Of a DNA stretch of 64,000 nt, positions 42,697 to 52,394 are shown piece after piece. Source of the DNA: Flammula alnicola (taxonomy: Eukaryota > Basidiomycota > Agaricomycetes > Agaricales > Strophariaceae); contig JADNRV010000062.1 in NCBI GenBank assembly GCA_015499995.1, forward strand, positions 1 through 64,000. Direction: 5' to 3'. Under the pieces are notes generated by a model. That model saw only the letters and a list, made by a program, of their open reading frames with translations. It searched no databases and was not told the DNA's origin. Every line of letters starts with the position of its first letter. The stretch's first letter is position 1. The position numbers were made by a program, and so were the translations under genes.

Positions 42697-42812
42697 TCTG
42701 TCGGGAGAATAGCGGGAAAAAAGGAGATAAGGTTTGAAATGGTAACGAGAATAGGTTTTCGAGTGTTAGAAGTCGAAAAAATCAGTGGAGAGTGAGAGAT
42801 GAGTTTTTTCCC

Positions 42813-42918
42813 GCGTCAGAATCAGATCCCGGGCGATGGGGAGAGGCGCTCCCTATCGCACGCTCTTAAATAGTTGTTTGTACATCTTAGGTACAAACGG
42901 CGCTTCTGATTCTGACGC
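42813..42918. repeat. Inverted repeat at the 5' side of the retroelement
   Basis: Perfect 14-bp arms GCGTCAGAATCAGA (42813-42826) and TCTGATTCTGACGC (42905-42918) enclose a second hairpin, GTTTGTAC/GTACAAAC (about 42876-42898). Such terminal inverted or split repeats fit a DIRS/Ngaro-like element better than LTRs. Confidence 0.6.
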
Positions 42919-43029
42919 CTTGACGTTATCTTATCCGATAATGAGCTTGCGCTCGTTCCTCGCGCTTGCTCATCGCGGAGCTTACTATGTACTATGATAT
43001 CAATCCTATTTATAATCTACCTACTATTT

Positions 43030-44388
43030 TTATATCCTCTCCATTCTCTTTGTTACAACTTCTCTTACTCCAGAAACCCAGTCATCCCAACAAACAGAAA
43101 GCATCACGCTATCGCGTCCATTACCCTCACCCCTCTTCTCACTCACTGGTTTTCCCTCCTTACCAACAGGCAGCACCCACGTCCACCGCATCACCCCTTC
43201 CTTCACAAAGCCCATCTTCTCCGCCGCTGCGATACTCGCCACATTAAACGGATTTGCGGACCACGTCACGCGTCTGAACCCTAGCCCGCCCTCCGACGGA
43301 ACATCGAGGACATACTTCAATAGCAACCCGATGGCATTGGCCGACACGAACGTCCGCTGGAACTCGGTCAGGATTATGACCGGTCCGATCTCGAGCGAGA
43401 GGTTTTGTGGCGAGCCGTGAAGCCACCCGATGGCGCCAGCGATGCGGCCCGCGATCCTCGTGTCGTCGCTTGGTTTCGTTTTATCGATGATGGCGAATAG
43501 TACGGAGCCGGTGTCTTGTCGGACGAAGGACTCGAGGAACCAGAGGAAGGAGTCGAAGGTGGGCCATGATCCTGGAAGATATTTTTCAAGGACGGCTTGG
43601 TCTTTGGCGAAGGCGGTGTAAAAGGGCTCGCCGTGTATGGCAGGGTTAAAAGGGACAAGTTGGACGCGTTCTGTCTCCAGTAGTGGTGGAACAGGAATGC
43701 TGCTGTTAAGGTCGTATGGATAGGGGCATGGTGGTGTAGTGGTCACCATTGTGCAGCCAGCCATTGCACCCCGGCAGGCACCGACATAATCACCTGGCTC
43801 TCGCAGTTCAACTCCACCGGACACCATTTTATTTTCTGTCGGATATATTTACATTCTACCACAACCGATAACTCCGACGACGTCATACAAAATCACCACC
43901 ACCTTGATACCGCCACTACGGCATCCCGCCGTGCCGAGGACAGCTTGTGGCCAGGGAACCGGTCCAGCGTTTCCACCTAACACCTCGCAGCCCCGCAACG
44001 GAGCCAGGCTTGCCGCGCCAGTCTCGTCCCCTGGTGCCGCCGCCCGGAGAAGAACTCCACAATGGCCGAGAGCGACGGGCAAGAAATACAGGCGCATAAC
44101 GCACTGCGGCCGCGGAACACCACAGTCAGACTGAAGACCGTCCGGCCGGATTGCCGAAGTTTGGTCGTCACTCAGGAGAAGGTCACAGCGTATGGATTAG
44201 AACGAATTTGATACCCACCGTATTTAGTCATATATTTACACTTATATAGACTTCTCATCTGGGCTCTGGGGGCTCATACCACCGTTGTTGCTTTATAGAG
44301 ACATTGCGTGACAAATAAATAGATAGTTAGATTACTTGTAAGTACTTACCCTACCATATGGCTAAGCCACAAAGGGGGAGTTTGCGGA

Positions 44389-44422
<34 letters not shown>

Positions 44423-44493
44423 TCGTATGGATCTTGAAACGAAATGCCGGCTGTGGCGATGTCTGGCGCCTTGTACGAGTTGATAAATGACAT
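43030..44493 (-). pseudogene. GNAT-family N-acetyltransferase gene split by a retroposon
   Basis: The original start is the ATG at 44493 (MSFINSYKAPDIATAGISFQ, 25 codons to 44419); the rest of the protein runs from 43721 to the stop at 43030. Typical GNAT features of the RimJ/RimL type: LLETERVQLVPF, the substrate-side helix YTAFAKDQAVLEKYL, and the acetyl-CoA-binding end GLGFRRVTWSANPFNVASIA AAEKMGF. The 697-bp retroposon lies after codon 25. An in-frame ATG inside it (43827, or those nearer 43755) could still start a chimeric protein with the whole GNAT domain but a foreign N-terminus. Substrate unknown; acetyl transfer from acetyl-CoA is known for the family. Gene inactivation is therefore likely but not certain. 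Confidence 0.85.
43722..44418 (+). mobile_element. tRNA-headed, poly(A)-tailed SINE-like retroposon
   Basis: Flanked by the 14-bp direct repeat AAGGTCGTATGGAT (43708-43721, 44419-44432). The head contains a perfect-looking Pol III A box TGGTGTAGTGG (43732-43742) and a B box GTTCAACTCC (43808-43817). The far end is a run of about 30 A (44391-44420). No ORF of its own. Box spacing (about 66 nt) is longer than in a plain tRNA gene, as with an intron or an aberrant head. Likely moved by a LINE; a LINE 3' fragment is present at 49200-49745, but no link between the two is shown. Confidence 0.85.
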
Positions 44494-45250
44494 TTTGTTG
44501 AGGGGATTTAATCACTGATGTTCCAGAGTACGATATGCAGCCCTTAAAGTTGAAATTTTAAAATGACTCATCGCGTAATCGATGATCCTCTGTTGTATGA
44601 TAGTATCCGTTGAGCGGGATTGATCTGCGGGCGCGTCCCCGCTTAGTAGTGATATTGGTAACCGGTGACCTCAAATTTCCGAATACACCATCGTCGATTG
44701 CCGTTCCAACATCTCCACAGCCGCTCGCGAGAGTCCATTCATAACTATACGATAAGAAAAGTCACCGAGATATTATAGTAAACAGTAGATAGAAACGAGC
44801 ACGAGCCCCAAAGAAGTAAAAAAAAGAGTAAAAAAAAGGACGCCGACGGTCATATATGTAAACTGTGCTCTGCATCATGTAGACCGAAGGGACTAATTTA
44901 TCCCCAACCCTCGCGATTAACACGCCGGGTCTCATTCATTCAGCAAGTCACTTTGGACAGAGAAGACATATGTACATTCCTAGTACATATTTAGTCTCCC
45001 GTAGGCAGACTTCGTAAACTACCGATATTCAGTTGATGATGAGTTGATCGACTTCATATGGAGTAACATATTCAACAAATTCAATAACATGCCACCTAAA
45101 ATTGATTCGAGAATCGAGAAGCATGCCGTTTCTAAACAAGTTCGCGCTCGTAACTAATCCGTATAGCTGTTTTGTTCCCCATAAAAACGAGGCTGCTTCA
45201 TGCATTCTCGAACAGTTGAGCAACATTGACAACCAGCCTAGCCTTCAGCC
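44494..45250. other. Intergenic, no gene seen
   Basis: Contains the GNAT upstream region and the promoter of the secreted-protein gene. No ORF or RNA gene I can support. Confidence 0.5.
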
Positions 45251-45764
45251 ATGTTTTCCTCAAAACTCTTTCTTACCAGCGCCGCATTCATTGCCGCTGT
45301 GCTCGCTGTTCCCACCGAGCTCGTACCCAGAACGACTGTAAGCATTGCGCACCTCTCGCCATAGCTGATTCTTGGTTTGTTCATGATCGCAAATCAAATT
45401 ATAGAGCATAAGTGCTACGCTTAACGTCTGCGAAAACCTAGACAATCCCACCAATTGCGTCGCGATACCGATTGTCTCCGACCAATGTATAGATTTCTCT
45501 GGTGGCCTCTCCTTCCTCGACAATGGAGTCTCTTCTGCCACGGTTCCTGGTGGCTTCATTTGCACCTTCTTCGAGTGAGTGGACTTTCTCGAAGTTATTT
45601 TTACTGACCAAACTCAAATATCCGACCTCAGCCAATCTAACTGTGCCGATGGGGATGCAGTCGTTCTTGCACCCGGCAGTTGGAATTTCTTCAAGGTTCC
45701 TGGGCCTTCGGGAAGCGTAAACTTCAACGACATGGCCAGTTCAGTATCGTGCTCTCCGGCCTAG
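45251..45764 (+). CDS. Small secreted cysteine-containing protein, crystallin-like fold possible
   Basis: Exons 45251-45337, 45405-45574 and 45632-45764 join in frame to 129 aa. The N-terminus MFSSKLFLTSAAFIAAVLAV is a clear signal peptide. The mature protein has paired Cys (NVCENLDNPTNCVAIPI, QCIDF, FICTFF, SNCADGD, SVSCSPA) and the pattern FLDNGVSSATVPGGFICTFF, then WNFFKVPGPSGSVNFNDMAS, which recalls secreted beta/gamma-crystallin-like proteins of basidiomycetes. Introns are 67 and 57 nt, both GT-AG. Function unknown; it would be exported, and wall or effector roles cannot be told from sequence. Confidence 0.75.
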
Positions 45765-45892
45765 TCGTCTACATACCTGACCATCGTATAAAGTATACAC
45801 TCGAAGAGCACTGTGCTAGTTCTATGCCTACAATATATGCGGGGTTTACATTCAGTTGATGATGTCCATTATTATATGGACTTTACATACCT

Positions 45893-47510
45893 TTATAGTC
45901 CTGCAAAATTTGCCTTCCGCGCTTCTTTCTTCTCTTTCTTCTCATCCACATCGCTACTCTCGTCCTCCTCGTCCAAGACCGACAATATATCCCTTCCCTC
46001 CTTTCCATTCGTGACAGTCCCGGCCTTCCTCCGACTCTCGTCCTCTTCCGTCACCTCGTCCATCACATGCTTCCTGCTAGTCACCATTCCGTCTCCATCA
46101 TCATCATCATCCTGAGAGAACTCCTCATCATCTAGAGCCGTGTCATCGTCGTCATCCCCCTCATAATCACGGGCAATTCGCCCGATTTCCGCCCGGATCG
46201 CCTTACGCTCGCTAACGAGCTCCATCCAACGCTCGATGTCGAGTCCGCGTGTCTTATATAGTGCTTCGCGTCGTGCGGAGACGCTGCGTGCGAGAATCGA
46301 GGTATATGAAACTTCACGTCCTTGATAGAGGAACCTGAGTTTATCATAAGTCAATTTCCTAACGTCCTTCGAGATAATGGATCGTACGCACCAAAGATAT
46401 CCAAGAATAACTGTAGATAAACCGGAAAGGTAGGTTATGGGCTCCATTATGTCCCTGGGAGCAATTATTATTTTCGTTATCAGTGTCTATAGTTGAACTG
46501 CACTTGCCAGCCGTAATCCCAAAACGTGAGGCGAGCAACCGCACCCCAATATACGACGAGCATTGCAAAACCTCCGAGAGCCATCTTTCGTGCACCGCGA
46601 TGCGCTTCCTCGTCACATTTCGCTTTGAGGCCTTCCATGTCATGCAGGCGCCCTTCGATGAAAATAAGCCGTCTCCTCAGGAAACGTGTACGGTCCGCGA
46701 AGGTGGGTACTGAGACGGTGAGGAAGGTTTCTCTGACTTCACTGTCTGAACCCGATTCAGATTTTTTGACGGGGTCGACGGACGTGGTACGACCGTCTCG
46801 TTGGTCAGCTGCAGGGAGAACATTTCGCCTTGCAGATTCGGGTCCGTATGACATACATATGGTGAATTCTGCGGCGCGCGCGGCGTCACGAATGAAATCG
46901 CCCAGGTCCGTGGAGTCTGACCACTGGAATACCTTTCCATTTGACGACTTGCTCCGGAAGGAGATCGTGGGTGTCGCAGGGGCGAGAGAGGCGAGGATGA
47001 GGTGGCTTACGTGCGATAAGGGCTGTGAAGGATGGAGAAGGATTATAGTTGGTGGTATTTTCTTCGACTTGGATGTACTCGACCTGTTTGGATTGGTACC
47101 TTGAGGCCGTTTCCGTGTGTTGGACGGGTGTGAGAGGTTTCCTAAAGGTAGCACGAGTTTGAAGAGGTGAGAGGAGGTCGGCGATAGCTTTCCTACACGT
47201 AAAGACAATGAAAAAAGTTGAAATTTTAGTAGGAAAACGAGCGCTTACCTCTGCTATCTGTCACGCCATCTAACTCATCTTGCCTACTTTCTCGCCTTTT
47301 GCTCTTCAACTTCTTCGATCTTCCACTCACCTCCTCACCCCATTTTGCCTTTGGAGATGCCTCTGCGAGAAACTGCGAGTGTGAGACGTCTAGACCGCTT
47401 TTCTGAGTTGCGTATAACCGAGCCCCACGAGAAATTGAGTGTCTTGCCACTCTCTTGCCGACAGGTTTCAGATGAAAGCACACGGCCGCCCGAAGGTGTA
47501 GACCAGACAT
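45893..47510 (-). CDS. MCU: Mitochondrial calcium uniporter pore subunit (MCU family)
   Basis: Exons (minus strand) 47249-47510, 46508-47192, 46392-46454 and 45893-46334 give 483 aa. Exon 1 is Arg-rich and poor in acid residues at the start, fitting a mitochondrial presequence. The matrix domain (KLSPTSSHLFKLVLPL, LLHPSQPLSHVSHLILASL) is followed by a coiled coil (RRRLIFIEGRLHDMEGLKAK), TM1 (MALGGFAMLVVYWGAVARL), the selectivity filter WDIMEP and TM2 (ITYLSGLSTVILGYLWF), then an acidic tail. MCU conducts Ca2+ through the inner membrane driven by membrane potential. The intron before the filter (46455-46507) uses a GC donor and splits the Trp codon of WDIME. The C-terminal tail is unusually Asp/Glu-rich. 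Confidence 0.95.
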
Positions 47511-47766
47511 CGATCACCGCTCCCAAGACGTCGACGTTAAGCCCGCAATCGCTTTCTCTGGTTTTCAGGCCTTTCGTAGGTTGTAATGACCAGCGACAGC
47601 ATGCTGTGGGAACCGCGGCGATGCTGGACGTCATTAAAGATAGAATGCACGCTCCGGATCACATGAGAGTATTCGGCAAATTGCGAAACCTTAATTTCTT
47701 AAACTGTACAGTTTTCAAGTCATTTCTCATCATCGTCCTCATCGTCAACCGCATCCTCAAGACAAT
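47511..47766. promoter_or_regulatory. Divergent promoter between MCU and eS30
   Basis: Only 256 bp separate the start codons of the two divergent genes. No clear TATA box is seen on the eS30 side; the short plus-strand frame here is a shadow of the MCU first exon and its upstream. Confidence 0.6.
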
Positions 47767-48335
47767 ATGGGAAAAGGTACTATGCCCTTGCTTCCGTCGA
47801 TCTGCACATCGCTGATGGCTCTGGTATCTTTCTCGATGGACAGTCCACGGTTCTCTCGCCCGCGCTGGTAAAGTCAAGTCGCAGACACCTAAGGTCGACA
47901 AACAAGAGAAGAAAAAGACACCTAAGGGTCGTGCCAAGAAGCGCATTCTCTACAACCGTCGGTGCGTACTGCTACTTTGTGCCTTTGCGCGGCATTTTTC
48001 TGATCAAATTCTTTGTAACAGCTTCGTCAATGTTACAACACTACCAGGCGGAAAGAGGAGAATGTGAGTTTTTGCTGTCCTTGATTTCTCTGTCGATTGT
48101 TTCGGCCGCGCAACTCTCGCCCCGTTACTTTGGCTATAAGCCGATCGGTCAACCCTCTCCAAACGATGAAAACACCATTTGCATAGTTCACTCTGAAACA
48201 TCGTGTTGAAGCTTAGCATCTTAACGTCTTTCGCTCCTATCTGATTCTTCCCTCCTCGTCCTTTATATCTCTACCTTTTTCAACTCTGAACTAACATATG
48301 ATCATACCAATAGGAACCCCAACCCCGAGAAGTAA
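47767..48335 (+). CDS. RPS30: 40S ribosomal protein S30 (eS30)
   Basis: Four exons, 47767-47776, 47844-47961, 48022-48063 and 48314-48335, join to 63 aa. The first exon has only 10 nt (MGK plus one base), and exon 4 only 22 nt. The protein carries the highly conserved [31 protein letters not shown] and YNRRFVNV blocks and ends MNPNPEK. It belongs to the small ribosomal subunit near the decoding site. It is not fused to a ubiquitin-like domain, as is usual in fungi. All introns are GT-AG; the last is 250 nt, long for this genome. Confidence 0.97.
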
Positions 48336-49199
48336 AAGGTTTAATTCTAGAGGTCACGACCATGCCGATCGACTATCGTCATCGCATCATGCTGGCACCG
48401 GTGGGAGGTTGATCGCCTTTGCCAACCTTGGACTGTTCGTTGGGCGCCGTCTTTTTCTTTTTATTGCTTTTTGCTTTCCATCGTCATTACCCAGCATACG
48501 CTACATGCCGCCCGATATGCCCAATGCAAAACTTATGATTCAGCATTTCGCGCCTGGAGACCCTTCCCAAGATCGCCCAACCTCATGAGGCTATCCTTAT
48601 CGGCAACATATCGCTTCATCAATATATCATGCTGTCTGAGCACAATTCGAATCCCTTGCTTTGAATCTAAGAGAAGAATTTTCATAGGCATTATTCTCGG
48701 CAAAATGCTCTTTGCACTGCGGAGTTGTGGGGCGATATTTCTTCCACGGTGATGTTGAAATGGTATCAGACAGACCTCTGCCTTTCAGACAAAGGATGGA
48801 AATGATGGCAGTGTATTAAACCTTGAATTTCGAGCAGTCGGCAAGTGCTTGTTCGTATTACCTGCATGACGGCTCTACGCAGTCAGGATTTTCTACGGCC
48901 TCATTTCAAGTCTCGGGAACACAGGGACTTTAGAAATGTGCGATTGGGAGATGACATCAATGTCGGGGGCTTCCTGTCGCTCCCTTGTTACAATTGTTAC
49001 AATGAGACATCTATGATCTATCTATGCCTACAAGAGACTAAGGTTGGTAAATACTAACCTCAATAGACCGTTTGTATGTAAATGTGGTAGTCATGAAGGA
49101 ATGTTATGGTTTTGGGAAGGGATATAGTAAATGTCAGCAGTGCTGGGTGCGTCAAAACCCTTTTTCGGGAAAAAGCTACCAGACTGTGGTTCGAAGTTG
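48336..49199. other. Intergenic, no gene seen
   Basis: Short open frames only, none with a recognisable domain or coherent splicing. The part from about 49080 may be 3' sequence of the LINE fragment. Confidence 0.45.
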
Positions 49200-49745
49200 T
49201 CAACGTCGCGGGCACTCATTCAATACAGCCATTCGCTTCTGGAAGTCCCCGAATATCCTGCCTGCTAGCCGTATAGATGACGTGTGCCAATCGGATGAGA
49301 TATGAGATTTTAGGCGTTGTTTTTGCGTCATAGTCATTGTTGGATCTTCAATGAGTTTGTCGATGTTCGGTAATTGACCTATGTAATAGAGCGAGTAATG
49401 TAAAGGCCATATTATATCGTCATCAGAGAAGAGAGACTTAGCTGCTCGTATGAGATTATCCTTTGTCAAGCTCTGTATCTCCATCGTTTCCGCTTTCATC
49501 TCGGTTTTCCGTGTTATTTCGTCTCTTGCGTCGTTCCTCCAGATTTCGTAGTGAGGACAAGTGAGGAATATGTGCCTTGGGGATTCCGTTGCATTGCATC
49601 CCAATCTGCATTTGTCGTCATCGAGTAGGTTTCGTTTCTTGAGGATATCGGCAGTCGCGAGCTGTCCGGATCGCGCATATAGCTGTACCGCAGCGGAATG
49701 TGCGGACGCTGCTTTGCTGTATGGATATTCGGGTGGGGGTTGTTG
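49200..49745 (-). pseudogene. 3' fragment of a non-LTR retrotransposon (LINE)
   Basis: The minus-strand frame is open from about 49745 to the stop at 49200: PPEYPYSKAASAHSAAVQLY, then a C-terminal Cys/His motif CRLGCNATESPRHIFLTCPH, then a charged tail. This motif is typical for the end of the RT/RNase H polyprotein of fungal Tad/Jockey-like elements. The RT itself is missing, so this is a 5'-truncated copy, the usual product of target-primed insertion. The plus-strand end (about 49746) is the truncation point. No poly(A) tail or target duplication was found. Confidence 0.75.
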
Positions 49746-49919
49746 TCATGGGGTACAAGAGACCCGTCGAATTTAATATAGAGTCAATTCATACTGTAAT
49801 ATTATTTAATCATCGTGGTACTTGCGGTATTTCACCCATTAATACATGCAAAACGATACCGTATTTACTCATTCCGTAAAGACTGTATATCGCGACTCGG
49901 AGGGATAATTGGGAGCCTT

Positions 49920-52394
49920 TCAAGAAGATCTCCATGGCCCCGGCACACCAGCCCCTCTGGCGTTGATCCAGTTGTACATGGAGCCATCGATGGGGTCTGC
50001 AGTAAACCGCCTCCGCGGGCGCAGGTTTTTAAAGTCTTCATCCTCAGGGGGGTACTCTGTTGCCTCAAAAGCTGAGAAGTATGTTAGAAATACCGTACAT
50101 GGTTCAAGGTAGTAAACAGAGGGCGTACCATCTTCTATATGATCGAATTCCGAAGTTCCCTCAGGATCATCATCCCACTTGAAATAGGGATGACAAAGGA
50201 GCTCTCTGATTCCGTAGCGCTCGGAGGGATTTGGATTCAAGAGCTGTAGTTTAAAGTGAGTTCAGCTCACGGGCAACGTTCATATCAAATAAGACGCTTA
50301 CCCCAAAGAGCAATGCGGATGCTACAGGATCAGGTTTGCTTATGCCTTCAGGAAGGCTAGCGTCCCTCTTCTGCTTATCGCTGAAATTGTATACCCACGA
50401 TTCCAGGCTAATTTCCTCAAAGAGGAGCTGGAGATGACATGGAATCAAAACGATGTTAAGCGAATGCGTAAATACACAGTACAAGAAACAAAGGCTTACA
50501 TTGTCTTCGTCGGGTCGCTCCTCCGCAATAAGCATTTCGTAAAAAACGCACCCCAGCGACCAATAATCGACCTCGATCCCATATGACTCGCTATACAAGG
50601 ATTTCTCCGGAGCTATATATCCTATCGTCCCCGTGGAGTCACGGGCGTATGGTTGTTGGAGTTCAAGAGGACGCATTTGTTCCGTAACGACACTTCCACC
50701 GAAATCGGCGAGCTTGACGTTCCATTTATAGTCAAGGAGAACGTTCTCCGGTTTGAGATCACAATGGATTATTCCAATGCTGTGGAGTGTCGCAAGCCCT
50801 AGCGCCTACGAATTGGAATAAATGATAAGTTTCTACAGAATTCCGCAAGGAAGAAGCACATGATCACGTACGATTTGTGCCATCAGACGAGGGACGTGCA
50901 CGTCCCTATCAAGGCAGGATAATGATGACCTGAGGTCGCTCATAGCAAGGGGCTGTAAAGGAGGTAAGCGCGAGAACTCAGAAAGGGCCGTCATGAACAT
51001 ACCAAGATGAGGCATCTCATATTGCCAAACGATATCGTCGCCGCGCACGTCAGCAAGAAAGCAAATCCCACTTTCTCGTCCTGGTCCGGTGCCTCTGAAA
51101 TACGCATGTACGACTTGATCTCTGCGGAAATTTGGCAAGCGGCCAGCTTCCTATGTCTCTGCTCTGCCATCGTGTCGCCGTCGGTGCGGGGGTACAAGAC
51201 TTGGTAAGTCTTCATGACCCATAGGCTCCCCTCCTTCAAGCCATATCCGCGACTGTCACGAGGCGCGACGGAACGCACGATCTGCAGACCGGAGAGGCCA
51301 TATTCGTCATCTAATGGCTGCAAGATTCCGACTGGGATAAATGATAAGCGGGGTATTTCGAGGGCGTCTGCGAGCGGGACGTGAATGGGGAGGGCGATAG
51401 GGATGGAGCGAGCACTGAGAACAGGCGGCAAGATGTTATAGAAGGTCTCCAATAACGGGTTGATGGCGCGTAGTCCGTGAATTAAGAGCTCTTCGTAGTC
51501 CGTGACCTCTTCCGATGAGGAGGATTCATCTTTACCCTGGTCTTCATCTTCAGTGGCGTGGCGAGACCACCACCACCGACGATTAAAAGGGATGAGAGAC
51601 TCGCAAGACAAATTTGAGGGTGCGGAGAGGCTGAAGCTACTGGCGGAAGAAGCTGTTTCCGGGCGATGGTCTTCCCTTGCGCTGTCGTCATCATCAGAAT
51701 GGGCGTCGTCGCTGTCGAAGCCAGGCCACCGATCATATTTACGAGGGACGAGAGACTCGCAGGAAAGATTTGAGGGTGCTAAGAGGCTGACGCTACTAGC
51801 GGAAGAAGCTGTTTCGCCGTGCTGGCCTTCCTCCGCACAAGAGTTGTCATCGTCGGAATAGGCATCGAATTCGCTCTCAGACCCATCCTCGTCGGAACCG
51901 TCGACGGAACCACCGATATAAAAGAGGCGTTTGGGTTTGTCGCGGTCTGCATCGTCTTCGTCGTCATCTGACTCGTATGCTCCCTCGCCGTCAACAAACC
52001 GGCTCCTTATTTCAGGGTTGAGGAATAGATAGAGGTAAAGAGGCATGCCGTTGTATGTGAGATCCAGCCCATCCAGCCCATTAGAGTGAAGAACGGGTTC
52101 AGTGTCCAAGTGAGAATTGTCGATGCCACAGCCGTCGTCAGACTCCTGCGACGACACAGATTCAGTCTCATCGCCGGCCGAGAGTTCATCTTCCCAGTCT
52201 TCATCGTCGTCCGAGTGTTTTTCTTCGTCCAAGTATTCTTCTTCCTCTTCTTCCTCCTTCTCCGCAACCGCCGTCTGGCAGAATGCGCTTGGCTGATACA
52301 CGATTGAACCTGCTTCCTGGGCATTGAAACATACAAGAGACGCAAGAGCCATCATAATGACTGCCGACTGGCTAAGTGGCGTTGCGTCTGCCAT
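49920..52394 (-). CDS. Ser/Thr protein kinase with long acidic N-terminus
   Basis: Exons (minus strand): 50872-52394, 50500-50805, 50302-50427, 49920-50243. About 330 N-terminal residues are Asp/Glu/Ser-rich and include a near-duplicated block (ETASSASSVSLLAPSNLSCE and ETASSASSFSLSAPSNLSCE). The kinase part shows LWVMKTYQ (ATP-binding Lys), HSIGIIHCDLKPENVLLD (catalytic loop; Cys replaces Arg of HRD), KLADFGGS (DFG), STGTIGYIAPE (APE) and VDYWSLGCVFYEML. Between the N-lobe and the catalytic loop the frame changes within the overlap 50991-51138, so a one-base frameshift, an unseen intron or a sequence error is present. Non-RD-type loop suggests regulation other than by activation-loop phosphorylation. 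Confidence 0.8.

Noticed and set aside
43722..43830. Functional tRNA gene
   Set aside because: A and B boxes are present but spacing is too long and no cloverleaf with a paired acceptor stem could be drawn; poly(A) tail and TSD show a retroposon.
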